In this document: positions 33,723 through 46,311 of the stretch, piece by piece
Numbering within the stretch: position 1 is the first letter of the stretch
How the letters are laid out: each line of letters opens with the position of its first letter
DNA from: Valencia hispanica
Lineage: Eukaryota > Chordata > Actinopteri > Cyprinodontiformes > Valenciidae
Assembly (NCBI GenBank): GCA_963556495.2
Contig: OY747716.1
Span: 11,918,571-11,982,570, forward strand
DNA: 64,000 nucleotides
Direction of reading: 5' to 3'
Notes under the pieces: model-generated
Told to the model about the DNA's origin: nothing
Databases searched by the model: none
The model's input: only the letters and a program-made list of their open reading frames with translations
Program-made: the position numbers and the translations under genes

Positions 33723-35784
33723 GAGGGGTCCAAGCCTTCGCTTCCGTCTGTGCAGCGGGTCACAAACCCGCTCCAAAGCCTCCAGAACTCTTCAACCCGT
33801 TGTACACTACAAATTATAAGTTGATGACCAATTTGTAGGAGAGCAACCCCATTATTGGCTTTTAAAAACTTTAAACTAGGCCACAAGCCACAAATTTCCT
33901 CAAACAGAGTACTATCCTGAGGCTTGAAGGAGCGTCGATCGACCGAGCGGAAACTGATGACGATGCCAGGGGGAGATCATTTACCTCCCATCACTATGAA
34001 GAAGAGATCTGCTCTCTGACAAAAGGAGGGGCCCATTAGGAGGTGAAAGGTTGACGTCTTTATGAAGTCCAGCAATTAAGCTGTTATTATAATGTCAATG
34101 ATTCTGATACAGGCTCTCACACTCATGCCGTCCCAGGATATTTGGCAAAGCAGCAATTTGATCGGAGCAATTAAGAAGCCGATAAAGAAGATGAGATGGA
34201 GTCCTCCTGCACTCCTGCTCCTTTTGTCCTGTTGCTTAATTCTGCTCAGGCAGTCCCTCTCCAGAGCCCAGCCATCACTATCACTCATCTTCCTGTTTAC
34301 AAGCTTCCCCCTACCCCTGTCTTTTTTAATTCCTGTCTCTGCCTACTTAGGACATTTTCAAAATGATATTACATCTGCTGTGCCTGAAACAATCAAATCA
34401 TCTTATTCAGACCCATTTCCTTCACTGTAATTTCCTACCACAAACTAATAGACTTTGGCTCCGTTATGTTATGAAAAATGGACACAATATCCTGTATGTG
34501 CAACAGCTGTTTAAAATTGGGATTCCTTTGATGGGTGGAATCTTATCGGCCCTTCTGCTTGAAGCTTTAAAGTTCCATTAGCTGTTAAAGGATGTTACCT
34601 GGGATCTCTATACTACCACAGCCCACACACAGCTACTACCGTTCATATGAAATGTCTGTCTGTCCTTAAATTTATAGTCCTGATCGATATCTTGAGACCA
34701 GTAAAAAAGTTAGAAACATTAGAATTTCAGTTACTGGATCATAACCTGGTTTTCAGATGAGCTTCTGAACACAAAAAAGTCCATTGTTCCCAGTGGGCCT
34801 GTGGGAATGTTGCTCCAGGTAGTGAAGAAAGAATCATGAAGGGCATCCATGCTCTGGAATTGACATTGGTTTTTGTAACCCCGCCCCCCGTTTCACAAAT
34901 GAGAAGTGTTCTCCATGAGGAAGTTTTTCATTAGACATGTGTTGTGATCTGCAGGGTTTTCCTGTTCCTGTCATCACCGCACATATGATGGCCCTCAGTC
35001 AAGAGGGATGCCTGCTGTGATTTGCCCCAATTTGATTTTTACTGGGACTGCAAGTATAAACTATGTGAAGCAGTTTAAATGGTTTGCTGAGGATTATTTA
35101 AAAAACTGAAAAATAGAACTGTTTAAACAAAGGCTTTCTGAGAAATACCTTTAAATTTCAAATGAAATGTTATCTACAAGAATCCCAACGCTTTGTGAAT
35201 GTACTCAAAAAGCCTGAGCTATTGTTTAATTTCATTCTACACTACAGTTTCTTTACTTCTTCATTAAACAGAGATGTCAAATTCGATCAAACAGATTTCC
35301 AAGCAACACTTCTGTTTAGGACATTAGAACCTAAAGTTTTGCATATCAGTTGTGGTAAAAACAAATAGCAAAACATCAAGAATTTCTAGTCAGACTTCTT
35401 TATTTCCTCTTTTTTGTTTAAGACATGGCTAAGTGTGTCAAAAAAGAAAAAAAGCCTAATGTCCAGTGCATAGTTAAATCTACAATGTAGGGTGTAGAGA
35501 CCAACTCATATGAAAACATGACTGTCTGAAAGCTAAATGTAGTAGTTTCACAGTTAAGTCATATACATATATTTCTATACCTGTTACTGGCCTTCTCAGT
35601 TCTGAAAATAAAGACATAAATGTGACTCTTATATTGCCGTCAGACAAATAACTAATGTAACTTACTTCACTGGTGGTGTGCAAAGACAAATTCCAACAGT
35701 TTCTTCCTCAGCTCCTCTTTCTTGGGTAAAACATGTAATCTCAACAAACAACACAAGCCCGAACGAGTTCCGTCATGTTGCAGA
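33723..35784. other. no gene seen
   Basis: Unique-looking DNA. The 112-codon frame at 34092-34430 has a run of leucines but no signal-peptide or domain logic that I trust. Confidence 0.4.
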
Positions 35785-35935
35785 GTTGCTAACGGTTAGC
35801 TTCTGCTAGCTGAGTTGCAAACTGGTTAGCTTCTACTAGCCATGTTGCTAATGGCTAGCTTCTCTTAGCTGAGTCATAACAGTTAGCTTCTCCTAGTCAT
35901 GTTGCTAATGGTTAGCTGCTACTAGCTAACCATTC
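35785..35935. repeat. GCTAGC/TTAGC minisatellite, about 5 units of 27-30 bases
   Basis: Units follow the pattern GTTGCTAAYGGTTAGCTTCT plus RCTAGCYGA. The five copies begin near 35783, 35812, 35841, 35871 and 35898. Confidence 0.85.
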
Positions 35936-36179
35936 GAGCCGAAAAGTCAATCCAACATTCCCGTGGTCGGTCGCAAGCAAAGACCATGAATACAAATTTT
36001 CTTTGTGACGTAGAAGGGAATGGCTTTTCCATGCTCGTTTTTGCTGTCTATTTCCATTCTGCGGCTAATGCAGGCAATGGGGGTTGGAGAAAATGTTCAC
36101 GTGCCGCAAGAATATATGCAACTCAGAGTTACTGATCGTATTTCAAAAAGAACAACTATTACACAGTTTCTCAGTGAAC

Positions 36180-36310
36180 AAGACAATCAATCAATCAATC
36201 CATCCATTTTCTATACCCTTCTATGCAGGGTTGCAGGGGGCTGGTGCCTATCTCCAGCAGTCAAGGGGTGAAAGGCAGGGTACACCCTGGACAGGTCGCC
36301 AAACCAGTGA
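36180..36310 (-). mobile_element. tail of a common fish SINE-like repeat
   Basis: (AATC)n and (CATC)n lead into CATTTTCTATACCC, GCAGGGTTGCAGGGGGCTGG and TACACCCTGGACAGGTCGCC. The same family is more complete at 62366-62695. Confidence 0.75.
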
Positions 36311-37784
36311 ACGAGACCTTTAACACTTACCCTAGCTGTTAAAATAAGTCTAGATCATAGTGAGAACATTAAAAACTACTTAGAGGCACCGAACTTTCAT
36401 TTGAAAGGAGGCAGTTTAATTGAAAAATGAGATCTCACATAGACATGTAGCATGTGAAATTTTAATTTTAGGGGTTTTACCTTATTTATCTTCCTCATGT
36501 GTTCTGTGTGTCACAATCTATTTCCTGATTCAGCTCATGATGGATCCACTGTAACAACATAGCAACAGCAATAGAGATAAAGTAAAATGTTTTACAAAAA
36601 AGGTAGACAGACAGCATACCCTGTCACCTTTTTGAGCCTTTACAGTAAAGTTTTAAGGCTTTTAGCCAAACATGTTGAAATTGGTAAATATTTGTACAAA
36701 AATCTTCATTGGTGTAAAAAAATGTGTTTAGAAGCAAACAGAAAGCCAGAAATCAGAGATTAACCTTTAAGTATATCTGTGTGTCTGCATCACATGTATC
36801 AGATGTAGCCATGCAAGCAAATCTCTGTCATCTCTCACCACAGTAAGTGTGCTGCTAACACAGACTCAAGTGTCCGCTCGACAAAGGAAACCGGTTGGCA
36901 CCTGTCGGTCAGTGGGCAGCCAAGTGTAGAGCCCTCCATTACACTGGCTGACAGGGGTGGACCAGGGGCATCACTCACTCCTTTACCTCATTGACTTTAG
37001 GCTGCTTGACTCTAGCTTTTTAACCGCACATGTCTGAGGATGTGGGTGAATACACAAGCCTCCCTGCTAAGAACAATTTACTTTCGACCATGCTTGGTGA
37101 CCTGCAGTCAACGGATAGGGCATCTCATCACAGTGACCGACTCTGACATCTGTTCCCCAGTGCCACACCTTCCCTGTCAGATTTCTCTTCTCTTCCTTTC
37201 CTTGATCTGGCTTCTTTCCTCAGTATTTTCCTCCACCCCAATCCCTGTTGCCACTTTCTGACATCCATGTTTAATTCATGTACACTTAGCTCAGAGACTG
37301 ATTGCACACTTTACCTTGGCTGGACTAGGAGGTCAAATAGGCAACATTTTTACTTGAAGACGTCTCAAGGACCACAGGGTTTTTGTTAAATTATATCACT
37401 CACCAACAACTGTTCTGGGAAACTTAAAGGTAACTTAAAAATTGAAAGTCTTGCTCGTGTTTGCCAAAATGATCCTCTGTCAACTCTGAGCTACAAAGGT
37501 CATTTTGGATCAATATTGGGCTTTTCAAAATTCACAGCACCTCTGACCAGCTACCATAACTTCGATCCCTCTTCTGTCTGTGGATCGATAATGTTCATCA
37601 GTCAGTAAACATACTTGACAATGATTAGGGGGGTCTCAGAAGACAAGTTGAGGTTCACAATGCCACTGTTTGACTTATATGGCCATGTTAAGGTCAGGTT
37701 ACATTCCTTAGAACCAAACTGCTGGCTGAATTCGGAGAGATCTATACCAAAGTCTCTTAGGATAGGTTATTCAGGGGGGGCAAC
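36311..37784. other. no gene seen
   Basis: AT-rich unique sequence. No frame above 75 codons and no clear repeat. Confidence 0.45.
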
Positions 37785-39800
37785 AGGAGTCTCTCCAGGA
37801 CCTTCATGATGTGGGATGTCGGGGAAACAGCTCTATAGTCATTGATGACTGATTGGCGAGTTCTCTTTGGTACTGGAACAAGGCATGATGTCTTCCACAA
37901 CACTGGGGCCTTCTCCTGGGTCAGGCTAAGGTTGAAGATGTGCTGCAGAATCCCACAGAGCTGCTCTGCTCAGACCTTGAGGAATCTGGAGCTGACACCA
38001 TCTGGACCTCCAGCCTTGTTCCGGTTCAGTTTCTCCAGCTACCTCTTCACCTGACTTTTAGAGACAGACAAGTTGGAGGGGAAAGCAAAGGGGGTAGCAG
38101 CATCTCCTGACGTGTTTGAAGACAAACTTGTGGAATCAGAAAAGTTCACGACTGAGTTGAAGGATAAAACATACGAGGTGTGACAGGAAAGCTGTGGGTC
38201 AGAGGAGGGTGGGATCTGTGTTTGGCTAGGGATAGGAGAGGAGGATGCTGAGCTAGTTCCTGCACTGAACCTATTGAAGAATGTGTTCAGTTCATTGGCT
38301 CTGTCCAGACTTTCATCTATCCAATCATTCCTGTGCTTAAAGCCTGTGATCTTTTTTATTCCTGACCAGACATCTCTGATAATGTTTCTCCATAGTGTGT
38401 TCTCCAGCTTCTTCCTGTATGCCTCTTTGCTCTCTCTGATCTTGACCTTAAGTTGCTTCTATATGCTACTCAAAAATTCCCTGTCTCAGTAATTCCCTGT
38501 CTCCCTCCCTGAAGGCTCTTTCTTTCTTGTTTAGCAGTTCATTCGGGTAAGTGGTGATCGAGGGTTTGTTATTAGGGAAGCATCTCACTGTTCTGGTGGG
38601 GATGATGTTGTCCACACAGAGGTTTGTATAGTCATTCACACACTCAGTCATGGCACTGATGTCCTCTCCATGTGCTTGGCAAAAAGTCATCCTGTTTGTG
38701 GTTTCAAAACAACCCTGTAGGGCCTCTTCAGCTTCCTGTGATCCTTTTCTCACAGTTATTTTTGTCACAGGTTGCCTCTGAACAAGTGGGTTTTTTTCTG
38801 AGCAGAGAAAAACGAGATTGTGATCTGATTGTCCCAGAGAAGTTTTTTGCATAAAACAAATCCAAGGTCTTGTCTCTTGTGGAGCAGCTGACAAACTGTT
38901 GAAATGACGGAAGTGTAAACGAGAGTAAGATTTGATTAAAATCACCAGATTTTGCCACAAATGCATTGGGGTACTGGGTCTGTAGCTTAGCAACAATGGA
39001 ACCAATGACATCACATGCATTGTCTGCAATGGCTGAAGGTGAGATGTAAACAACTGCCAAATAACACTGGTGAACTCTCTTGGTAAATAATATGGACGAA
39101 AACTTACTGCCAAAAGTTCAATATCTGGGCTGCAGAGATGACACTTCACAGTAACATGTCCTGGATGACATAATCTGTTGTTGACAAGCACTGCTACCTC
39201 ACCTCACCTTTTCTTTTCCTGCTCATCTTCAGATCTCTGTCCAGTCGTACAGTCAGGAAGCCTGGCAGAGAGACATTGGAGTCGGGGCTATGATCCTGCA
39301 GCCACGTCTCAGTGAAACACAAAACACTGCATTCCCGATACTCTGGCTGAGTCCTTGGAAGGGTTTGTAGTTCATCCATCTTGTTAGTCAGTGATCTCAC
39401 GTTGCCCATTATGATCGATGGAAGAGATGGTTTGAACTTCCTACTTCTCGGTCTCCTTTTTGCTCCTCATCTGCATCCACGCCGCCTCCTCCTCAACTCA
39501 TCAGGGATTTGAGGCTTCAGTTGAGGTATTATTTCAGCTTTCACAATGTTAATCAGCTGCTCCTGGCTGTAAACCACCTTGTTGCCATGGTTATGCATCA
39601 TAACAAGTTATCAAAAAGTGAAAAATTATCAGCAAAAATCCTCCCAGGTTCACAGCATCAAAAACTAGAAAGTACACAGGTCCAAAAAATGCAACCTTCC
39701 TCAAGAAACACAGGAAACAATGTCCGAAAAAGATTGAACTCAATATTTGGCCAACAGGGCCACTCCAACATGCAGCCACCCAGAGGAGCGCGATTCTAGA
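37785..39800 (-). pseudogene. Rex1-like LINE: endonuclease plus start of RT
   Basis: Minus strand, from 39409: MGNVRSLTNKMDELQTL..YRECSVLCFTETWLQ is the start of an AP endonuclease. 39060-38728 gives IGSIVAKLQTQYPNAFV, SGDFNQ and LPSFQQFVSCSTRDKTLDLFYA, and 38850-38466 gives SDHNLVFL, VRRQPVTK-type, TVRKGSQEAEEALQ and VRCFPNNKPSIT. These pieces alternate between two frames. Nearer 38050-37785 LEKLNRNKAGGPDGVSSRFLK and SVINDYRAVSP..MKVLERLLLPPL begin the RT domain, which then stops. Loss of the 3' side is not how LINEs normally truncate, so a later deletion or recombination is likely. 39410-39800 resembles the element's 5' region. Confidence 0.8.
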
Positions 39801-40089
39801 ATTCGCTGAATTCACCTTCAGAGGTGCCAGTAGTCTAAGAGAGGATAGTGGTATAAGTTTCAGAAAGTTTAAACTCATTATTTCTAAAGACTTTAAAAAT
39901 CACAAATTATGATACCATCCAAATGGTTCCATAAACTCATTAGTGGGGTAACCCGGAAAAATATATAAAAAATATAAATATATAAAATATATTAAACCAT
40001 AAATTCACACAAACATACACACATGTACTGTCTCATTACTGTCTCTTCTCAGTCTTATATAGAGCACAGCTTGTGCTGGTCTCTACCAC

Positions 40090-40182
40090 AGTCAGCCTGT
40101 ATTGGGACGGGTTGTACTGAAAAACCGGAATTTCCCCCTGGGGATTAGTAAAGTATTGATAATGTATTTCTGATTCTGATTC
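40090..40182 (+). mobile_element. LINE 3' tail (Rex1-like)
   Basis: GGAATTTCCCCCTGGGGATT followed by AGTAAAGTATTGATAATG and TTTCTGATTCTGATTC is a LINE 3' terminus of the type also seen, reversed, at 29395. An AT-rich patch (39955-40010) precedes it. Confidence 0.6.
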
Positions 40183-40877
40183 ATTAAGAGATGTCATTGC
40201 TTATTATTGGAGTCACTTGGTAGGTAACAAAGAATGTAGGAGTCACTGCTGAAATTCAGAAAAATTGGATAGTATACAATAGAATGACTGTAAGAAAGGC
40301 CGAAAAGCAAATAAAAAAATAGTTTGGGAATCAAAAGCCTTCTTGCAAGCATATTTTAGATCTGTCATGCATGTATCAGGACAGGCCAGAATAAAGGAGA
40401 GATTGCAGTAGACCTTTATAGATCAAAGCCTTGAGGTTGAAGTGTGCCATAACACAAACCACATTGTTATACATTGTATTAATCCAACTGAAAGGCAACA
40501 TGGAGGTTTGAAACTAATAAAGAGAAGAAGAAGAAAAAAGGCAGCAAGTGTAGGAGGTTTGCTATGTGCGTTGGTTTTCTATATTTACCAGCTGGCTATC
40601 CAAAGGTTACTGTGGAACATTACCATTTAGCTCCTCTGTGGCCTGGCCATCGATACCCAGCGGCACAGTGTAAATGTCAAAATATGGATGGTAGAGTGGC
40701 TGTCCTGGCAATGAAAACCAGGAACTGCTTACACACGTCTGCCGGAGAGCAGTGAGTGGGTATGACGATATTAAAATCAGACACTATGAGAACTGAAGCT
40801 TTCTCAGTTTAACATTGTGTTAATATAATCTAATGACCTAATTTAAAAGGGCGGCAAATGCCAATATAATTCCAATC
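40183..40877. other. no gene seen
   Basis: Unique-looking DNA containing an AGAAG-rich purine patch near 40520-40545. Confidence 0.4.
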
Positions 40878-40879
40878 TA

Positions 40880-41839
40880 CACTGAGCAAAAATATAAATG
40901 CAGCACTTTAGTTTTTGCTCCCATTTTTCCTGAGCTGAACTCAAAGATCTGAAACATTTTCTATATACACAAAAGACCCATTACTCTCAAATATTGTTCA
41001 CAAATCTGTTTAAATCTGTATTAGTGAGCACTTCTCCTTTGCCAAGAAAATCCCTCCCGCTTTACAGGTGTGGCATATCAAGGTGCTGATGTGACAACAT
41101 GACTATTGCACAGGTGTGCCTTAAACTGGCCACAATAAAAGGCCACTCTGAAATGTGTAGTTTGATCACACTGCACAATGCGAAAGATGTCACAACTTTT
41201 GAGGGAGCGTGGAATTGGCATGCTGACTGCTGATGTATGGTTTTGCTTTATTGAGGTAGTCTGGGGGGTGATGTGGCCACCATTTCCCTCATGCAGTGCA
41301 ACACATCTCCATCGCATACAGTCGATAAGGTTGCTGACTGTGGCCTGTGGAATGTCTACCAGAGCTGTTGCCCGTGAAATGAATGTTCATTTCTCTACCA
41401 TAAGTGGTCTCTAAAGGAGTTTCAGGAGTTTCAGAGAATTTGGCAGTACATCCAACTGGCCTCACAACTTCAGACCACGTGTAACCACATAATGCCAGGA
41501 CCTCCACATCCAGCTTGTTCACCTGTCTGAGACTAGCCACCTTTTTTGACGTTTCTGTCTGTGTTTCAGGGGGGGTGTTATCCATGTGGTGTTTGTTTGG
41601 TCATGTGACAGGGATAGTGATGCGGCGCAGGAATGTGGGGGTGTTTAACTCAAGCAGAGGATCGATGTAGATGGTGTGGTTGATTTTCCAAGGTGTCGAA
41701 AGTGTAGGGAAATATACCGTATACCATATCGGTGCGTATCGGTTATCGGCCATAACAGCGGGATTAATATCGGACATCGGTATCGGTCCAAATTTTCATA
41801 TCGGTGCATCCCTACTTGTGTTTATATTTTTGTTCAGTG
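40880..41839 (+). mobile_element. rearranged Tc1-like transposon with an inverted internal segment
   Basis: Left end CACTGAGCAAAAATATAAAT and right end TTTATATTTTTGTTCAGTG are flanked by TA (40878-40879, 41840-41841). The left half has the transposase start (MRKMSQLLRERGIGMLTAD from 41178). A ~120-base segment ending near 41353 then encodes the transposase C-terminus on the opposite strand (MRWRCVALHEGNGGH, 41317-41273 minus), followed by a return to the forward gene (SRAVAREMNVHFSTIS, from ~41356). The catalytic region is missing. A hAT-like piece fills 41690-41815. It is a non-functional, scrambled derivative. Confidence 0.85.
41690..41815 (-). mobile_element. hAT-like TATCGG-rich end inside the Tc1 derivative
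   Basis: In reverse it starts TAGGGATGCACCGATATGAA and is full of CGATA motifs, as in the end at 25548. It abuts the last ~24 bases of the Tc1 right end. Confidence 0.55.
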
Positions 41840-42787
41840 TAAGGACGATAAAGAGGGGCATTTGATTTACAGCCTCACAGGCAAGATGTCAAGTTTTCAA
41901 TTTCTCCACTTGAAAATTCGACTTCGGTATATATTATCAATTAAACTTGGAAAGACTGCCGCTTTTTGGTGATTGTAATAAATAAAAGTTCAGACATAAA
42001 GGATAATAAAATGCCCACTGAAGGTGTTCATACCATACAACCTAACAGATATCCTCTAACATACAGTCCAGATAAAAAGTAATTTCCCCCTCACCAGATT
42101 TCTTGTTTTTCATTTTTGTCACAATACAATGTTTCAGATCATCAAAAGAAATGCAATAATCAGATTAAGATAGTTCTTTTACATCACAATGGAGGAATTT
42201 TGACCCCCTCTCCTGTGCAGAATCTTTTTCATTAGGGCACATTAGAAGATTCTCAAGCCTGAGCGGCTTCAAGGAATCCAAGGGAATTCAATCAGATTTA
42301 GTTCCAGACTTTGACAAGGCCACTCCAAAAACATCTTTTTTTTTATATTGTGCCATTCAGAGCTGGACTTCCTGATGTGTTTCGGATCATTGTTCTGTTC
42401 CAAGTGCTCTTGAGCTTAAGATCACAAACTGATGGCCAGACATTCTCTTCCAAGACTTTCTGGCAGAGAGCTAAATTCCTGGTTCCATTAATTACGGCCA
42501 GATGAAGAAGTAATGAAGCGGCTCCTGTCCATCAAAGTCCCATCACCATCATTTTGACAAAACTTTACACCATTATTTCATTAGTGTTTTTGGTGCTTGT
42601 TTTCTTTTTTACCTGCAGTATTTTTGGGTTGGAACTTTCCCATGGATGCCATTTTTCCAGCATCTTTTTTATTGTTCAATCTTGAACTCTGACCTTAACT
42701 GAGGAAAGTGAGGGCTACAGGGCTTTAGATGTTGAGTCGCTGATGCGATGGAGTTATTTTGGTAGACCACACGTAAGACGGTTCACC

Positions 42788-45700
42788 AATTCAATTCAAT
42801 TCAGCTTATTTATATAGCGCCAATTCACAACAGATGTCATCTCAAGGCACTTAACAAGAAGTCATTTCAATACATTTATACAAACATTCCAATCAGTTAA
42901 AAATTTTCCTATTTAAGGAATCCCAGCAGATTGTGTCAGTCATTGGCGTGAGGTTGGGCCCCGTTGATGCAGACTTTCCAACCACAGCAATCCTTCAGCA
43001 ATCCCTCATACTGAGCAAGCATGTAGCGACGGTGGAGAGGAAAAACTCCCCTTTAACAGGAAGAAACCTCCAACAGAACCAGGCTCAGTCGGAGCAGCCA
43101 TCTGCCACGACCATCTGGGGGTTTGAGAAGACAGAGCAGAGACACAGACGGAACAGAAGATCTGATATAAGAGAACTTTCTATGTTACAGAAAGTAAAAA
43201 GTTGATAACAGGACACAGTGGATGTTCAGTTACTGGGAGGATCATCCCAGTCGATGCCCCCCGTCCAACAGGACATTGCAGCCAAGCAGGATACCAGACC
43301 AGGTATATCTTCTACGGAGAGAAAAACACTGAGAGAAAACAAAGTTAACAGTCGAAATAACAGAATGTACTGTAATACAACTGGAGAGTAGTAGTAGAAA
43401 AGGAAGTAGCAGAGTGATGAAAATTGGTAAGTCTGTCCTCCAGCAGTCTAAGCCTATAGCAGCATAACTACAGAGCTAGCTCAGGATGACCTAAACCACT
43501 AACTATAAGCTTTATCAAAAAAGGAAAGTTTTAAGCCTGGCCTTAAAAGTAAACAGAGCGTCTGCCTCACGGACTAAAGCTGGGAGCTGGTTCCACAGGA
43601 GAGGAGCCTGATAACTAAAAGATCTGCCTCCCATTCTACTTTTAGAATTCCTAGGAACTACAAGTAAACCTGTAGTCAGAGCGAAGTGCTCTGTTGGGAA
43701 AATATGAAACATTTAGATCTCTGATGTATGATGGAGCTTGATTATTAGTGGCTTTGTATGTAAGAAGGAGGGTCTTAGATTCTATTCTGGATTTAACAGG
43801 AAGCCAATGAAGGGAAGCTAAAACAGGAGAAATGTGATCTCTCTTTTTAATATTCATCAGAACTCTTGCTGCCGCATTTTGGATCAACTGAAGGCTTTTA
43901 ATGGCATTTTGTACTACCTGATGGTAAAGAATTACAGTAGTCCAGCCTTGAGGTAACAAATGCATGGACTAGTTTCTCAGCATCACTTCTGGACAGGATG
44001 TTTCTAATTTTAGCAATATTTTGGAGGAAATCCTAGAAACCTGTTTAATATGGGATTTAAATGTCAAGTCTTGGTCAAAAATAACGCCGAGGTTCTTTAC
44101 GTTATTACCGGGAGCCAATTTAATACCATCCAGATGAAGTGATTGACTAATCAGTTTCTTTTTTAGAACTTCTGGTCCAAAGACAGCAACTTCTGTCCTG
44201 TCAGAATTTAAAAGCAATAAGTTTAGATTCATCCATGTTTTTATGTCTTCCAGACACTCCTGTAATCTACCTAACTGACTGGGTTCATCAGGATTTATGG
44301 ATAAATATAGTTGTGTATCATCGGCATAGCTGTGGAAATTTATTCCATGGTGTCTAATGATTCTACCATTTGGGAGCATATATATGGTGAAAAGAATTGG
44401 TCCAAGCACAGAACCCTGTGGAACTCCACAACTAACCCTTGAGAGTGAAGAAGATTGATCATTTAGATTAACAAACCGGAATCTATCAGACAAATATGAT
44501 TTAAACCAGCCTAGTGCTGTTCCTTTGATCCCTGCAACATGTTCAAGCCTTTCTAAGAGAATATTATGATCGACTGTGTCAAAAGCAGCACTCCGATCGA
44601 ACAAAACCAGAACAGACACCAGTCCATTATCTGAGGCCATGAGAATATAATTAGTAACCTTCACCAGTGCTGTTTCAGTGCTATGATGAGCTCTAAAACC
44701 TGACTGAAACTCTTCAAACAGCTCGTTACTGTTTTGATGCTCACAGACCTGATTAGCAACTATTTTCTCAAGGACTTTGGATAAGAAAGGAAGGTTAGAT
44801 ATAGGTCTGTAATTCACTAAGTCATCTTGATCAAGGGAAGGTTTCTTGAGTAAAGGTTTAATTAAAGCTATTTTAAATTCCTGTGGTACGTATCCGTTTA
44901 CTAAGGATAGATTCATCATATCCAATATTTTTGATAATTCCGAAAGCTCGACTGAATCAAAACAGCCTAAGCACAAATGAGGTTCTACAGTTCTTTTCGA
45001 TGCTGCCTCAATTACTGAAGAAGAAGTAATCATGTTTGGGAGGATGCCAATGATTTTATTTTTAATAGAATTAATTTCATTTATGAAGAATCCCATAAAA
45101 TCATCACTACTAAGAGCCGGGGGAATAGTTGGCTCAACAGAGCTATGACTCTGTGTAAGTTTGGCAACTGTACTAAAAAGAAACATAGGATTGTTTTTAT
45201 TCGCCTCTATTAATGATGAAAAATATATGAAAAATATGTTATTCCAGGTTAAATAGGAATCCTCTAGATGTGTAGAGCGCCATTTTCTCTCCAACTTCCT
45301 AGTATTCTGCTTTAAAGTACGCAACTCTGCGTTACACCAAGGAGTCAGCCTCCTATGGCTAGCCACTTTCTTTTTTAAGGGGGCTACACTATCTAATGCC
45401 AAACGCAATGAGGACGTAACGCTGTGAACCAGACCATCAATTTCTGAAGGGTTAGAGATAGAATTGCTGCCATCCACTGTGTTACTCTGAGACACTGAGA
45501 AAAGTAAGAATGGAACAGATTATTTAAAAATTGTTACAGCATTGTCTGATAAAGCTCTACTATAATGAAATTTTCTTTCAGATTTAAGTTGGTCAGTTAA
45601 AGTAAATTCAAAAGTTATCAAGAAGTGGTCAGACAGGACCGAGTTATGTGGGTGGACTGTTATTTCCTCACACTCAATACCGTATGTCAGTACAAGGTCC

Positions 45701-46253
45701 AAAGTGTATTTACCCGAGTGGGTCGATCCCTGTACTTTTTGAGTAAAGCCAATTGAGTCTAAAATAGCATTAAAGGCTGTATTTAGGCTATCACTTTCAG
45801 TATCCACATGAATATTGAAGTCCCCCACTATAATGACCCTATCAGTATTTAATACTAAATCAGATAAAAAATGTGAGATCTGATCCAAGAATTGAGAGTA
45901 AGGGCCTGGTGGACGATACAAAACCACAAACAAAAATGGTCTGAATGTTTTGCAACTTGGATGAGGAAAATTAAGGGTTAGATGTTGAAAAGAACTGTAG
46001 CTATCAATTGGTCTGGGATTAATTAGTAAATCAGAACGAAAAATGGTTGCAACTCCTCCTCCTCGCCCAGTATTTCTAGGAATGTGACAATTTAAATGAC
46101 TGGAAGGAGTTGACTCATTTATACTGACATAATCCTCCTGCTGCAACCAGGTTTCTGTGAGACAAAGCAAATCAATGTGATTATCACAAATCAAGTCATT
46201 TACTGACAAAGTCTTTGAGGAGAGAGATCTTATGTTTAATAAACCACATTTAA
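42788..46253 (-). mobile_element. L2-type LINE, copy 2, nested in the Tc1-like element
   Basis: Same family as 3483-6973 and nearly identical to it in long stretches. The 3' tail (GCGCTATATAAATAAGCTG plus AATTGAATTG, reversed) starts at 42788. The 5' truncation point near 46253 is fixed by the return of the Tc1-like sequence. It extends ~150 bases further 5' than copy 1. The flanks share ACCA, a possible very short duplication. Confidence 0.9.
43515..46253 (-). pseudogene. L2 ORF2 (endonuclease and RT), broken in several places
   Basis: 46250-45520 encodes [54 protein letters not shown] and [11 protein letters not shown]: most of the AP endonuclease. A stop or shift near 45515 separates it from 45495-43969, which has NYRPISNLPF, FRAHHSTETAL, SAAFDTVDH, GVPQGSVLGP and YADDTQLY. 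Relative to copy 1 this frame lacks a ~30-residue stretch (near 44925) and about 16 residues near 45235. The C-terminal part continues at 43965-43651 and 43712-43515 in other frames. The leading [14 protein letters not shown] of the long frame at 46305 is read from host Tc1 DNA, not from the LINE. Confidence 0.88.
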
Positions 46254-46311
46254 TACCACTGTTCCATGTGTTCTCCGTCTGTGGAGAATGGTTCTCACTA
46301 GGCACGTTTCC

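Noticed and set aside
46254..46305. N-terminal [14 protein letters not shown] as the natural start of L2 ORF2
   Set aside because: These codons are read from the Tc1-like sequence flanking the truncated LINE.
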